Positions 24,903-33,267 of a stretch of DNA of 33,298 nucleotides are shown here, piece after piece. How positions within the stretch are numbered: position 1 is the first letter of the stretch; every line of letters begins with the position of its first letter. Below the pieces are notes generated by a model. The model worked only from the letters and a program-made list of their open reading frames with translations. It did not search any database and was not told the origin of the DNA. The stretch lies in assembly GCA_029550345.1 (NCBI GenBank), contig JAKPHK010000101.1:1-33298 (forward strand), written 5' to 3'. A program made the translations under genes and the position numbers. The DNA comes from Pseudomonadota bacterium (lineage in GTDB: Bacteria > Pseudomonadota > Alphaproteobacteria > Sphingomonadales > Sphingomonadaceae).

Positions 24903-26843
24903 CTAACTATCAGCATTCCGCCCGGTCATGAAGTTGACATAGCGGATCATCGTCAGCGCGCGGGGAAGGGTGAAGGCGCAGGGGAAATAGACTTCGTCGT
25001 CAAGCGTCGATTCGGCCGGCCAGTTGTCAAGGGTCGCCTCAAGCCGGTCGAAGTCGATGAAGCCCAGGTCCGGATTGCTGCGCGCGGCGCGCAGCTGCGC
25101 TTTCATCTCTGCCAGCTGCGGGGTCAGGCGGGCGTGCCAATCGGCGTGTTGGGTGCCGACACTGCGTGAAAGGCGCTGCTCATCCGGCAGGATGCCGCGC
25201 GCCAGTTCGCGCGCCAGCCAGCGGACCTGGCCTTCGCGCAGGAACATTTCCGAGGGCAGCGAAAGGCAGAATTCCAAAAGCGGCCGATACGCTGGCACGT
25301 CGCGCATCCGCACTTCGTAGATCTGTTCCATCGCCTGGATCCAGTCGGCATTCTCGATATCGCCGCGGGCAAGGCTGTCGGTCAGCATTTCGCGGCGATC
25401 GCCGTATTGATCGCGTTCATAGGATACGCCCGCGGCGCGTGCCCGGCGGGCCACGTCGTGGTGATCCAGCGCTGCGTCCGTCAGTCCGGCGATGAACAGA
25501 TTTTGCGGCGCGCTGTCTTGCCCCCGCAGCGCCTTCCAACGCTTCCACAGGCCATAGGGCAACGACGGGATGACCGCCCGCGACAGCAGCTTGCGCAGCA
25601 TTCCGCGCTGCCCGAAGCTATCTGCGCGGAGCGCCTCGACCAGTCGCTCCCATTCGCCGCGGCGCAGGAATTCGCCATAGGCCCATTCGCCCGAGGCGCT
25701 GAATGTCGGCTCGCCCATGTCGCTGATCAGCAGCCGGTCGCAGCCCAGCCGGGCGGCCTGTTCGAACAGGCCGTGATACCGAAAGTTCACCGAGACGCAG
25801 GCCGGGCCGGTCCCCATGGCAAGGAACAGCTGGTCGAGCCGGTGGTCGAACCGGACTTCGGCATTATCGGTGAAATGCGGATCGATCCGCGGGTGGCGCG
25901 CGGCAAATGCCTCAACCAGCCCGCGCTCGTTCAGGGTGCGATAGGGCAGGTCGGGCTGGGCCATGTCCGGCGCGGGTGTGAAGGTCAGGGTCTTGAGGCG
26001 GCGATCCTCTGGCAGGACCCGCAGCAGCCTGGCCGTGACATTGGTCGAATCGAGTCCCCCGGTCAGGGTCGGGACCGGCTCGCCGGAACCGGCCACGGCG
26101 CAGCGGCAGGCCTGCTCAAGGTGGTGGTCGGCCTCGGCTATCAAGTCGCGCGGATCGCCGCGCCGCGCACCAAGCGGCAGGGCCAGCGGATCGTAATAGC
26201 GCAGGCTGCGATGCCCACCGGGCCGCAGGTGCACCACCTGCCCCAGCCCGACCCGCCAGGACCCTTGCAGAAATCCCTCTTCCTCAGTCGGGTTGAAATA
26301 GAGCGCATCAACCAGCTTGCGCGGGTTGAGTCGTCGTTCCAGCCCCATCAGCTCCAGCGCGCGCGGCACCGAGGCGGCGCCGATCGCCGATTCGGTCCGG
26401 AAGTAGTGCAACGGCGGCGCGCGTAGCGCCGAACGGGAGAGACGCGCTTCATGGCCGACCGGATCGTGGACGATCGCGCAGTACTGGCCCTCTGTCCGGT
26501 TGTCGGCCCCGTCACCCCAACGATCCACCGCCGCTCCATAGACCGCGGCGGGATCGGACGGATCAAGGCCAAGTTCGGCGGCAAGTTCGGTGCAGTTGTC
26601 CAGCCAGCCGTGAAACAGCACGGCCCGGCCGGATCGGGCAATCGCGGGATGCCAGGCGGGCCAGCGATGGCGCGCGCGCCGGTTGCGGGGCGGAAGATGC
26701 TCGACCGGAGGCAGGCTGGCGAAAAGTGCGCCTTCGTGGTGTGCGACCCGGGCGGGTAGCCCGACGATCAGTCCAAGGCTTGCCGCCAGTCGCGGACCAA
26801 GGCTTCCGTCCGCGCCTCCGCGCCCGGCAAAGAAAGCCAACAT
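24903..26843 (-). CDS. Lasso peptide macrolactam synthetase (asparagine-synthetase-like cyclase, C protein)
   Basis: 646 residues. The N-terminal half (about 1-215) is a glutaminase-like domain without the catalytic Cys2 (it starts MLAFFAG), as in lasso cyclases that need no glutamine. The C-terminal half is an AMP-forming asparagine-synthetase domain with the PP-loop TGGLDST at 261-267. The enzyme activates the side-chain carboxylate of a core Asp or Glu with ATP and joins it to the N-terminal amine of the core to close the ring. It follows the precursor gene by 50 bases. Its own ribosome-binding site is weak, which fits lower expression than the precursor. The C-terminal part ends FMTGRNADS. 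Confidence 0.93.
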   Translation of the reverse strand: MLAFFAGRGGADGSLGPRLAASLGLIVGLPARVAHHEGALFASLPPVEHLPPRNRRARHRWPAWHPAIARSGRAVLFHGWLDNCTELAAELGLDPSDPAAVYGAAVDRWGDGADNRTEGQYCAIVHDPVGHEARLSRSALRAPPLHYFRTESAIGAASVPRALELMGLERRLNPRKLVDALYFNPTEEEGFLQGSWRVGLGQVVHLRPGGHRSLRYYDPLALPLGARRGDPRDLIAEADHHLEQACRCAVAGSGEPVPTLTGGLDSTNVTARLLRVLPEDRRLKTLTFTPAPDMAQPDLPYRTLNERGLVEAFAARHPRIDPHFTDNAEVRFDHRLDQLFLAMGTGPACVSVNFRYHGLFEQAARLGCDRLLISDMGEPTFSASGEWAYGEFLRRGEWERLVEALRADSFGQRGMLRKLLSRAVIPSLPYGLWKRWKALRGQDSAPQNLFIAGLTDAALDHHDVARRARAAGVSYERDQYGDRREMLTDSLARGDIENADWIQAMEQIYEVRMRDVPAYRPLLEFCLSLPSEMFLREGQVRWLARELARGILPDEQRLSRSVGTQHADWHARLTPQLAEMKAQLRAARSNPDLGFIDFDRLEATLDNWPAESTLDDEVYFPCAFTLPRALTMIRYVNFMTGRNADS

Positions 26844-26856
26844 TACAGGTTAAGGC

Positions 26857-26889
26857 CGATCAGTGCCGGAAATTTGCCGGAAATGATCG
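26857..26889. repeat. Tandem and inverted repeat between precursor and cyclase genes
   Basis: TGCCGGAAAT occurs twice with an 11-base period (26864-26873, 26875-26884). The outer bases CGATCA (26857-26862) and TGATCG (26884-26889) are inverted repeats, and each copy holds CCGG. The RNA could fold into a modest hairpin just after the precursor stop, able to slow transcription or protect the precursor mRNA end. The stem is short. Confidence 0.4.
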
Positions 26890-26893
26890 CTGG

Positions 26894-27031
26894 TCAGGAG
26901 GGGGCGGCGTTCTTGCCGTTATTCGGGCCGTCATTGTTGATGGCCTTATTTCCGGCCACATCCTTGAGTTCGCCCAGCTTGACGAGCTCGGGCTTGGCCC
27001 AGGTGTTGGTCTTGGACGAGTTCTTGGTCAC
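26894..27031 (-). CDS. Lasso peptide precursor (A gene), 45 residues
   Basis: Start GTG 27029-27031, stop TGA 26894-26896. The leader (26 residues) carries W-x-x-P-x-L-x-x-x-G (Trp11, Pro14, Leu16, Gly20), matching the Y-x-x-P-x-L-x-x-x-G signature bound by PqqD-like proteins, then ELKDVA. Cleavage before Gly27 leaves the core GNKAINNDGPNNGKNAAPS. Gly1 and Asp8 of the core can form an 8-residue macrolactam ring. The usual Thr at leader position -2 is Val here. The tail has no aromatic or other bulky plug residue; six of 19 core residues are Asn; the last is Ser, a plausible phosphorylation site for the cluster's kinase. CGGAG lies 9 bases upstream. An in-frame GTG at 27058, with GGAGG well placed before it, would add nine residues (MIPYSEQRI) to the leader. 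Confidence 0.82.
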   Translation of the reverse strand: MTKNSSKTNTWAKPELVKLGELKDVAGNKAINNDGPNNGKNAAPS

Positions 27032-27084
27032 TATGCGTTGCTCCGAATAGGGGATCACATGACCCCTCCCATTGGTTTCTTTCG

Positions 27085-27113
27085 ATTATCCATGATTCGA
27101 GGCCGAATGGCAA
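27085..27113 (-). promoter_or_regulatory. Sigma70-type promoter for the lasso precursor
   Basis: On the minus strand TTGCCA (27113-27108) and GATAAT (27090-27085) are separated by exactly 17 bases. The expected start of transcription, near 27078, is about 47 bases before the precursor GTG. It begins right after the B2 stop at 27117, so the precursor, cyclase and exporter could be expressed separately from the upstream genes. Confidence 0.55.
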
Positions 27114-27116
27114 TGA

Positions 27117-27542
27117 TCACTTTTGAGCTTGCGGAAAGCTGAACACGGCTGTCCACGGACCGGGCAAGTCGCCGATAACAATCGTCTTTTCAACCTCTAT
27201 CCAGGCGTGGAGATCATCATTGCCGCCACGCAGATCCGCCGGGCGGACGGCCAGGACCAGTCTGTGCGGCACTCCCCTGCGCCGCAACATCCGGCTTAGC
27301 GCCATGGCGCGCGGCAGGCATTTGATTTCAAACGGCAACCGCTGTGCTGCCCGATCGACATGGCGGGCCAGGCGATGGGCTTCGCGTACAGCATCCGGTT
27401 CCGGCCCCGGACCTGCCAGTCCAAGCCAGCCGTCCCAGCGGCGAAATGGCGCCAGGGCGATTGCTGCGCGCGCCATGGCCAGATCGGCCAGCGCCTCGGC
27501 CGTGCGAAGCCGCAGCCGCCAGGTTTCAGCCCGCAGTGACAA
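27117..27542 (-). CDS. Lasso peptide leader peptidase (transglutaminase-like B2 protein)
   Basis: 141 residues, typical for a stand-alone B2 protein (Transglut_core3, PF13471 type). The catalytic triad is visible: Cys75 in KCLPRAMALSRMLRRRGVPHRL, His112 in LHAWIEV and Asp125 in IGDLPG. It is a cysteine protease that removes the leader from the precursor, guided by the PqqD-like protein, so that the cyclase can use the freed N-terminal Gly. The start overlaps the B1 gene by 17 bases, giving tight coupling. Its substrate here has Val rather than Thr at -2, so its pocket may be adapted. Confidence 0.92.
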   Translation of the reverse strand: MSLRAETWRLRLRTAEALADLAMARAAIALAPFRRWDGWLGLAGPGPEPDAVREAHRLARHVDRAAQRLPFEIKCLPRAMALSRMLRRRGVPHRLVLAVRPADLRGGNDDLHAWIEVEKTIVIGDLPGPWTAVFSFPQAQK

Positions 27543-27795
27543 ACCCGGCCTTGATCAGCTGGGCCAGGAATGCGTCCACATCCGGCGCGATTTCCGCCTC
27601 TACCGCATCATGGCGCAGCGCCAGCGCACTGATCAGCGCATCGCGGGTGTGGGTGCCATCGATCAGGCTCCAGATCTCGGCCGCAGTGCCGGTCAGCGAG
27701 AAGAAGGTACCGTCGGCCAGGCTCAGCAGAACCACTTCACCGTCGATTTCGGTTTCGCCGAAAGCGGCGCTGCACCGATTGAGCGGGCCGGTCAT
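27526..27795 (-). CDS. PqqD-like RiPP recognition element (lasso B1 protein)
   Basis: 89 residues of the PqqD family: a beta-strand trio at the N-terminus (ETEIDGEVVLLSLADGTFFSLTGTAAEIWSLIDG) and helices behind it (RDALISALALRHDAVEAEIAPDVDAFLAQLIKAGFV). The short W-S-L-I-D motif is characteristic. It binds the leader through its strand edge and hands the precursor to the peptidase and cyclase. AAGGAG stands 10 bases before the ATG, inside the end of the kinase gene, and the start is 4 bases after the kinase stop. It overlaps the B2 gene by 17 bases. Confidence 0.92.
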   Translation of the reverse strand: MTGPLNRCSAAFGETEIDGEVVLLSLADGTFFSLTGTAAEIWSLIDGTHTRDALISALALRHDAVEAEIAPDVDAFLAQLIKAGFVTAG

Positions 27796-27799
27796 CGCA

Positions 27800-28669
27800 T
27801 CAGTTCTCCTTGATCCATGCCGCGACTCTGGCGGTCACTTCATCGAACCGCGCCGGATCGCGCGGGCGCACCAGCCGGGTCATCGGGACGTGTCCGGCGA
27901 TTGCGGCGATCCGCGCAAATCGCGCGGCGAAATCTTCGTCCCGGGCCTGGGCAAACAGCTCTGCGGTGTAATGATCGTCATTCAGCCGCGCGATCCGCTC
28001 CCCGCCGCCGATCGGCGTGAAGGCGATTTCGGGGCCGTCCTCCAGAAAGCAGAGCCGGGCCAGGGGAAGGACCTGCCGGATGATGCCGCCGGGCGGTTCG
28101 GCATAGTGCTTGTCGATGATCGCGGCGACCCGCTCCTGCGCTGTTGAACCGGTCAGGGCAATTGCCTGCGGGGTGAGCTTGAGCCGCTTGTGCCCCGGTA
28201 GGCACTGGACCCGGGCCGGATCGGCAATGTCCAGCACCAGGGTATCATCGCACAGCAGCGGCAGGCCGTGACGGCCCAGCGCGGCCGAAAGTGTCGATTT
28301 GCCGGCCCCGCTCGGCCCCGAAAAGGCATAGGCGCGGCCATTCCAGACCACGGCGGAAGCGTGAAACGGCAGGAACCCGTTGATCGCGGCGATCGCGGCA
28401 TAGGTACTGCCGTTGAGCCACAGCACTTCCTCCGCCGGGTCGGCGCCGGAATCGCGCTCGATCACAACCCCTTCGCCCTTTCGGTAGAAAAAGCCGTACC
28501 CGGTGTTGGTCTGCAGCAGGAAACTGTCCGCGTGCAGGCCGATCGATCCGGGCGGCATTGCCTGCCCGCCCAGCTCGCGCGGGACCGTGCCGTACCTGAC
28601 CTGCGCCTCGTGGGCGAGCAGGCCGGGGCCGGGATGCGGGGGCGTGGCGGGTTCCATCATCACCGCCAT
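27800..28669 (-). CDS. HPr-kinase/phosphorylase-like protein, candidate lasso peptide kinase
   Basis: About 289 residues from ATG 28669; ATG 28660 and 28657 are also possible, and the longer frame runs antisense into rpe. The central part has the HPrK-type P-loop [11 protein letters not shown] (about 117-126) preceded by [14 protein letters not shown] and followed by [13 protein letters not shown] (Asp141/142), the usual order in HPr kinases. The HPr partner system is not in the window. In paeninodin-type clusters related kinases phosphorylate the C-terminal Ser of the precursor; the precursor here also ends in Ser. First gene of the operon, divergent from rpe. Start position uncertain. Confidence 0.85.
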   Translation of the reverse strand: MAVMMEPATPPHPGPGLLAHEAQVRYGTVPRELGGQAMPPGSIGLHADSFLLQTNTGYGFFYRKGEGVVIERDSGADPAEEVLWLNGSTYAAIAAINGFLPFHASAVVWNGRAYAFSGPSGAGKSTLSAALGRHGLPLLCDDTLVLDIADPARVQCLPGHKRLKLTPQAIALTGSTAQERVAAIIDKHYAEPPGGIIRQVLPLARLCFLEDGPEIAFTPIGGGERIARLNDDHYTAELFAQARDEDFAARFARIAAIAGHVPMTRLVRPRDPARFDEVTARVAAWIKEN

Positions 28670-28817
28670 GCCTGCCCGTCCGCCACGGGTCAATTGCGTC
28701 CGGTTGCCCTTCCTGCGGGCCAGACGCCCGAGATACGGTGTGGAAAAGCCCGTAAACCCCGCTTGTTCGCCCCAGATGTGGTGGGTAAGCGCCGATAAAC
28801 GGAGCCCTGCAACAGCC

Positions 28818-29480
28818 ATGTCCGCGCCGCTGATTTCCCCGTCGATCCTTTCCGCCGATTTCGCCCGGCTGGGCGAGGAAGTGCGCGCGATCGACGCCGC
28901 CGGGGCGGACTGGATCCATATCGACGTGATGGACGGGCATTTCGTCCCCAATCTTACGATCGGTCCGATGGTGGTAAAGGCGCTGCGCCCCCACACTACC
29001 AAGCCGTTCGACGTCCATCTGATGATCGCGCCGGTCGATCCCTATCTGCAGGCTTTCGCCGATGCCGGGGCGGACATCATCACCTTTCATCCCGAAGCCG
29101 GGCCGCACGCCCACCGCACGGTCCAGGCGATCAAGGCGCTGGGCAAGCAGGCCGGGGTTTCGCTCAATCCGGCCACCCCGGCCAAGATGCTCGACTATCT
29201 CTATGAGGAGATCGACCTGATCCTGGTGATGAGCGTCAACCCCGGGTTCGGCGGGCAGAGCTTCATTGCCAGCCAGCTGCGCAAGATCGAGGCGATCCGC
29301 AAGGCGATCGACAAGACCGGGCGCGATATCCGGCTTGAAGTGGACGGCGGGGTCGATGCGGTGACGGCGCGGCAATGCGTCGATGCCGGGGCCGATGTGC
29401 TGGTCGCCGGGTCTGCCACGTTCAAGGGCGGCCCGGATTGCTATGCTGCCAACATCGCCGCGCTGAAGGGGGTGGGATGA
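28818..29480 (+). CDS. rpe: Ribulose-phosphate 3-epimerase
   Basis: 220 residues, the standard length. It interconverts ribulose 5-phosphate and xylulose 5-phosphate in the pentose phosphate pathway. The TIM-barrel signatures are [31 protein letters not shown] (metal-binding His and Asp), [19 protein letters not shown] and [11 protein letters not shown] with the phosphate-binding VAGSATF near the end. GGAG lies upstream of the ATG at 28818; the open frame before it is antisense to the lasso kinase and is not used. It is followed by the heparinase-like gene after three bases. Confidence 0.96.
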   Translation: MSAPLISPSILSADFARLGEEVRAIDAAGADWIHIDVMDGHFVPNLTIGPMVVKALRPHTTKPFDVHLMIAPVDPYLQAFADAGADIITFHPEAGPHAHRTVQAIKALGKQAGVSLNPATPAKMLDYLYEEIDLILVMSVNPGFGGQSFIASQLRKIEAIRKAIDKTGRDIRLEVDGGVDAVTARQCVDAGADVLVAGSATFKGGPDCYAANIAALKGVG

Positions 29481-29483
29481 ACC

Positions 29484-31358
29484 ATGAGCGACGCGGTCCT
29501 CTCCACACGTCCGGCCCATGGCGGCGCGGTATCGGGGGATGGACCGGCAATTCCGCTCGGCGCTTCGGATGAGGGCGGGCTGGTGAACGACGCGCAGTCT
29601 GTTCAGGCTTCGCCGGGCGAAGTGGTTGAGCCGGGCCGCGCACTGGCCCTGGCCGATTTTGCGCCGCCTTCGGTCGGTGCGGGTGAGCGCCTGCTGCGAC
29701 TGGCCTACCGGCTCGGCATCCCGGGATCGGCCCTGGCATCACCGTTCCGCAAACCGGCCAAGCCGCGCCTGCTGGCGACTGTCACCAATCCCTTGCCTGG
29801 CAGCAAGATGGCGGGAACGGCGCTGAGGGCCGGGCATTTTCTGGTCCACGGCGCCAAATCGCCGATCGCCCAGATCGATTTTGCCGGGGCGGCGCGGCTT
29901 TCCCCGCCGCTTGAGCGGGTGGTCCACTCTTTCGCCTGGCTGACTGATCTTGAGGCATCGGCCCCGCGTGAAACGGTCGCGCCGGTGGCCGAACGGATCA
30001 TCGGAGCCTGGCTCAATGCCAATCCCAAGCCGCCCGCGCGCCCCGGCAAGGGGCCTGGCTGGACGGTCGGCAATGCCGGTCAGCGTGAGCTGAACTGGCT
30101 GGTCCACGCGCCGCTGATCCTGTCTGGTCCGGACAAGGTGCTGCGCGCCAGGATCCTGACCACGCTGGGCGATACGGCCCGCTGGCTCGACAAGAACGTC
30201 GGCCGGGGAGAGGATCTGCTCGAGCAGGTTTCCGGCTGGTGCGGGATCGTCGCGGCCGGACTGCTGCTGCCCGAAGGCAAGCCCCGGCGGCTGTTCGGCG
30301 AAGCCGGGCTGATCCGCGCGCTGGGCGAGCTGGTCGGCGATGATGGCGGGGTCCTCTCGCGCGGGCCGCTCCAGCAGATCGAGGCGATTTCGCTGCTGGT
30401 CCGGCTCAGGGCCTGTTACCAGGCGGTGCGCCGCGATCCGCCGCAGGCGCTGGAAACCATGCTGGGCCTGCTGGTCCCGCCGCTGCTGGCGCTGACCCAC
30501 GGCGACGGTTCGCTTGGTTCGTGGCAGGGCGGCTGGGCGGTCGATGCCGGTGATCTTGGCCTGCTGATCGAGGCTTCGGGCGTCCGCACCCGGCCGCTGC
30601 GCGATGTCCGGCAATGGGGTTATCAGCGGGTTGTGGCGCAGAAAGGCGTGCTGCAGTTCGATGCCGCGCCGCCGCCGCTGGCCAAGCACACCCGTTCGGG
30701 CTGCGCATCGACCCTGGCGTTCGAATTCAGCCATGCCGGGCAGCGATTGGTGGTCAATTGCGGCGGGGCGGGCTGCGCCGGCGGATTGATGCCGGTCCGG
30801 CTTGAGCGCGATCTGCGCGCCACCGCGGCCCATTCGACGCTGGTGCTGGATGATACCAATTCGACCGCGATCCTGATCAACGGCAAGATCGGCAACGGCG
30901 TGTCCGAGGTTGAAGTCGATCGCCGGACCCTGAGCGGAGACAAGGGCAGCGGCGCAACCCGGCTTGAGGCCAGCCACAACGGCTATGCCGGGCGCTATGG
31001 CCTGACCCACCGCCGGATCCTGATCCTGCGCGATGACGGCACCGAGCTGCGCGGCGAAGACCTGCTGGTCCCGGCCGGGCGCAAGGGCAAGAATGGCAAG
31101 GTCGGTTTCGCAATCCGCTTCCACCTCGGCCCCGGTGTCGAGGTCAGGCTGAGCGAGGACGGGCAGGGCGCGGGGCTGGCGCTGCCGGACGGGTCCTATT
31201 GGCAATTCCGGGTTGGCGGCGAAGGCCAGCTCGCGATCGAGGAAAGCATCTGGGCCGAGGGGCAGGGCCGCCCGCAGCCGATCCAGCAACTGGTGATCTC
31301 AGGGCTGGTATCGCGCGGCGGCGGCAACTTTGCCTGGCTGCTCAAGAAGATGGGGTAG
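29484..31358 (+). CDS. Heparinase II/III family protein
   Basis: 624 residues. A disordered N-terminus of about 60 residues is followed by a helical alpha/alpha toroid-type domain (about 130-390: FAWLTDLEA..., [25 protein letters not shown]..., [15 protein letters not shown]) and a C-terminal heparinase II/III beta domain (from about 400: [27 protein letters not shown]..., [32 protein letters not shown]). Enzymes of this family cleave uronic-acid-containing polysaccharides by beta-elimination; no lyase activity can be assigned here and no clear signal peptide is seen. It starts three bases after rpe and ends seven bases before purH, so the three form one operon. Confidence 0.85.
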   Translation: MSDAVLSTRPAHGGAVSGDGPAIPLGASDEGGLVNDAQSVQASPGEVVEPGRALALADFAPPSVGAGERLLRLAYRLGIPGSALASPFRKPAKPRLLATVTNPLPGSKMAGTALRAGHFLVHGAKSPIAQIDFAGAARLSPPLERVVHSFAWLTDLEASAPRETVAPVAERIIGAWLNANPKPPARPGKGPGWTVGNAGQRELNWLVHAPLILSGPDKVLRARILTTLGDTARWLDKNVGRGEDLLEQVSGWCGIVAAGLLLPEGKPRRLFGEAGLIRALGELVGDDGGVLSRGPLQQIEAISLLVRLRACYQAVRRDPPQALETMLGLLVPPLLALTHGDGSLGSWQGGWAVDAGDLGLLIEASGVRTRPLRDVRQWGYQRVVAQKGVLQFDAAPPPLAKHTRSGCASTLAFEFSHAGQRLVVNCGGAGCAGGLMPVRLERDLRATAAHSTLVLDDTNSTAILINGKIGNGVSEVEVDRRTLSGDKGSGATRLEASHNGYAGRYGLTHRRILILRDDGTELRGEDLLVPAGRKGKNGKVGFAIRFHLGPGVEVRLSEDGQGAGLALPDGSYWQFRVGGEGQLAIEESIWAEGQGRPQPIQQLVISGLVSRGGGNFAWLLKKMG

Positions 31359-31365
31359 CATTCAC

Positions 31366-32955
31366 ATGACTGACGTAACGATCCGCCGGGCGCTGCTTTC
31401 GGTGTCCGACAAGGCCGGGCTGGTTGAACTGGGCCAGGCGCTGGCCGCGCGCGGGGTCGAACTTGTTTCGACCGGCGGGACGGCCAAGGCGCTGCGCGAT
31501 GCGGGTCTGACGGTGATGGACATTTCGGAGCTGACCGGTTTTCCCGAAATGATGGACGGGCGGGTCAAGACGCTCCACCCCAAGGTCCACGGCGGACTGC
31601 TGGCGGTGCGTGACAATCCCGAGCACGCCGCAGCGATGGAAAGCCACGCGATCGGCGCGATCGATCTGGTGGTGGTCAACCTCTATCCGTTCGAGGCAAC
31701 CGTGGCCAAGGGCGCGGACCGTGACGAGGTGATCGAGAATATCGACATCGGCGGCCCCAGCATGGTCCGCTCGGCGGCCAAGAACCACGCCTATGTCACG
31801 ATCCTCACCGATCCGGCCGACTATCCTGGCCTGCTGGCTGAGCTGGAGGAAACCGGCGGCGCGACCCGCTATGATTTCCGCAAGCTGATGGCCGCGCGGG
31901 CCTATGCCGCGACTGCCGCCTATGATGCGATGATCAGCCAGTGGTTCGCCTTTGCCGATCAGCAACAGCTGTTTCCGGAAATGCTGGCGGTTACCGCCAC
32001 CCGCAAGGAAGAGCTGCGCTATGGTGAGAACCCGCACCAGCGCGCCGCGCTCTATATCCCCAAGGGGCCGCACGGCCAGGGGATCGCCCAGGCCCGGCAG
32101 ATCCAGGGCAAGGAACTGTCCTACAACAATTACAACGATGCCGATGCCGCGCTGGAACTCTGTGCCGAATTCCGCGGGCAGCAACCGGCGGTGGTAATCG
32201 TCAAACACGCCAATCCCTGCGGCGTTGCGCAAAGCTCAAGTCTGCTTGAGGCCTGGCAGGGCGCGCTGCAATGCGACGATGTTTCGGCCTTTGGCGGGAT
32301 TGTTGCGGTCAATGTCCCGCTCGACGGTCCGACTGCCGAGGCGATCTGCCAGATCTTCACCGAAGTGGTGGTTGCCCCCGATGCCGATGAAGCCGCGATC
32401 GCCGCTTTCGCCAGGAAGAAGAACCTGCGACTGCTGTTGACCGGCGATCTGCCCGATCCGCGCCGCGGCGGGCTGGCGATCAAGCCGATCACCGGCGGTC
32501 TGCTGGTCCAGACCCGCGATAACGGTGCGATCACCGAGGCTGACCTCAAGATCGTGACCAAGCGTGCGCCGAGCGAGCAGGAGCTGAAAGACTGCCTGTT
32601 CGCCTGGACCGTGGCGCGCCACGTTAAATCGAACGCGATCGTCTATGCGCGTGACGGGATTACCGCCGGGATCGGGGCCGGTCAGATGAACCGCCGCGAC
32701 AGCAGCCGGATCGCCGCGATGAAGGCTGCCGAAGCGGCGGAGAAGTTCGGCTGGGCGCAAAGCCGTGCGGTTGGATCGGCAGTGGCTTCCGACGCCTTCT
32801 TCCCCTTCGCCGATGGCCTGCTGGCAGCGGCCGAGGCCGGAGCGACCGCGGTGATCCAGCCGGGCGGTTCGATCCGCGATGAAGAGGTGATCAAGGCGGC
32901 GGACGATGCCGGTCTGGCGATGGTCTTCACCGGGATGCGCCACTTCCGCCATTAA
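31366..32955 (+). CDS. purH: Bifunctional AICAR formyltransferase / IMP cyclohydrolase
   Basis: 529 residues, full length. It performs the last two steps of de novo purine synthesis, AICAR to FAICAR to IMP. The N-terminal IMP cyclohydrolase domain (MGS-like fold) shows [34 protein letters not shown] and [16 protein letters not shown]. The C-terminal transformylase domain has the catalytic region [10 protein letters not shown], followed by AFGGIVAVN and the final [11 protein letters not shown]...[15 protein letters not shown]. The ATG at 31366 is chosen over an upstream in-frame ATG that overlaps the heparinase-like gene. No terminator hairpin was seen in the 132 bases to the next gene. Confidence 0.97.
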   Translation: MTDVTIRRALLSVSDKAGLVELGQALAARGVELVSTGGTAKALRDAGLTVMDISELTGFPEMMDGRVKTLHPKVHGGLLAVRDNPEHAAAMESHAIGAIDLVVVNLYPFEATVAKGADRDEVIENIDIGGPSMVRSAAKNHAYVTILTDPADYPGLLAELEETGGATRYDFRKLMAARAYAATAAYDAMISQWFAFADQQQLFPEMLAVTATRKEELRYGENPHQRAALYIPKGPHGQGIAQARQIQGKELSYNNYNDADAALELCAEFRGQQPAVVIVKHANPCGVAQSSSLLEAWQGALQCDDVSAFGGIVAVNVPLDGPTAEAICQIFTEVVVAPDADEAAIAAFARKKNLRLLLTGDLPDPRRGGLAIKPITGGLLVQTRDNGAITEADLKIVTKRAPSEQELKDCLFAWTVARHVKSNAIVYARDGITAGIGAGQMNRRDSSRIAAMKAAEAAEKFGWAQSRAVGSAVASDAFFPFADGLLAAAEAGATAVIQPGGSIRDEEVIKAADDAGLAMVFTGMRHFRH

Positions 32956-33087
32956 CCGCAACGCTTTACCGCTCACCGCACCCGGTTCGTCGCTATGACG
33001 GGCAGTTGAACGCGCCGTTCACTGGACGGTAACGCAACAGTCTGCACGAGGGCGGCCAAGCAAAAACCCCTTATCAAGCGATTCCCC

Positions 33088-33267
33088 ATGACCCTGTTCT
33101 CCGCCGATCTCTACAAGTCCTTCGCCATCGGCTTTGTCGTGGGGGGAATTGCCCTTGCCGGCGTCATGTCGGCGGGTCCGCGTGAGAGTGTGATCCCGCA
33201 GGCCCAGGCTTCGACCGTGCTGCCGGATCAGACGCTGATCGCGCCGTCGGCCGACGCGGCCCGCTAG
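33088..33267 (+). CDS. Small single-span membrane protein, 59 residues
   Basis: ATG 33088 to TAG 33267. The N-terminus MTLFSADLYKSFAIG precedes one hydrophobic helix (FVVGGIALAGVM, about 16-27), then a polar 30-residue tail with prolines (PQAQASTVLPDQTLIAPSADAAR). This is the plan of a type II inner-membrane anchor with a periplasmic tail. The frame has good third-position GC and a plausible start context. A minus-strand open frame (33019-33279) overlaps it but shows no such organisation. The family is unknown to me; the gene follows purH by 132 bases in the same direction. Confidence 0.6.
   Translation: MTLFSADLYKSFAIGFVVGGIALAGVMSAGPRESVIPQAQASTVLPDQTLIAPSADAAR

Larger units (their letters stand above)
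23216..28669 (-). other. Lasso peptide biosynthetic gene cluster (kinase-B1-B2-A-C-D)
   Basis: Six consecutive minus-strand genes cover all steps of lasso peptide biosynthesis: HPr-kinase-like tailoring enzyme, PqqD-like leader-binding protein, leader peptidase, precursor, cyclase and ABC exporter. Gaps or overlaps are -17 to about +85 bases, so a single operon with an extra internal promoter before the precursor is likely. The cluster sits between the inositol gene group and rpe. No isopeptidase, TonB-dependent receptor or dedicated regulator gene is adjacent. Confidence 0.9.

Noticed and set aside
27055..27093. Twelve-residue ORF (MDNRKKPMGGVM) just before the lasso precursor
   Set aside because: It overlaps the predicted -10 box, lies partly upstream of the expected transcript start and has no ribosome-binding site; it was not kept as a gene or as a second precursor.
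28670..29002. Long N-terminal extension of the lasso kinase frame
   Set aside because: The extra 111 residues run antisense through the start of rpe and show no HPr-kinase-like features; the frame is open only because of high GC.
29739..31289. 516-residue minus-strand open frame opposite the heparinase-like gene
   Set aside because: It has antisense shadow composition (Gln/Arg/Pro-rich) and no domain; the plus strand carries the recognisable protein.
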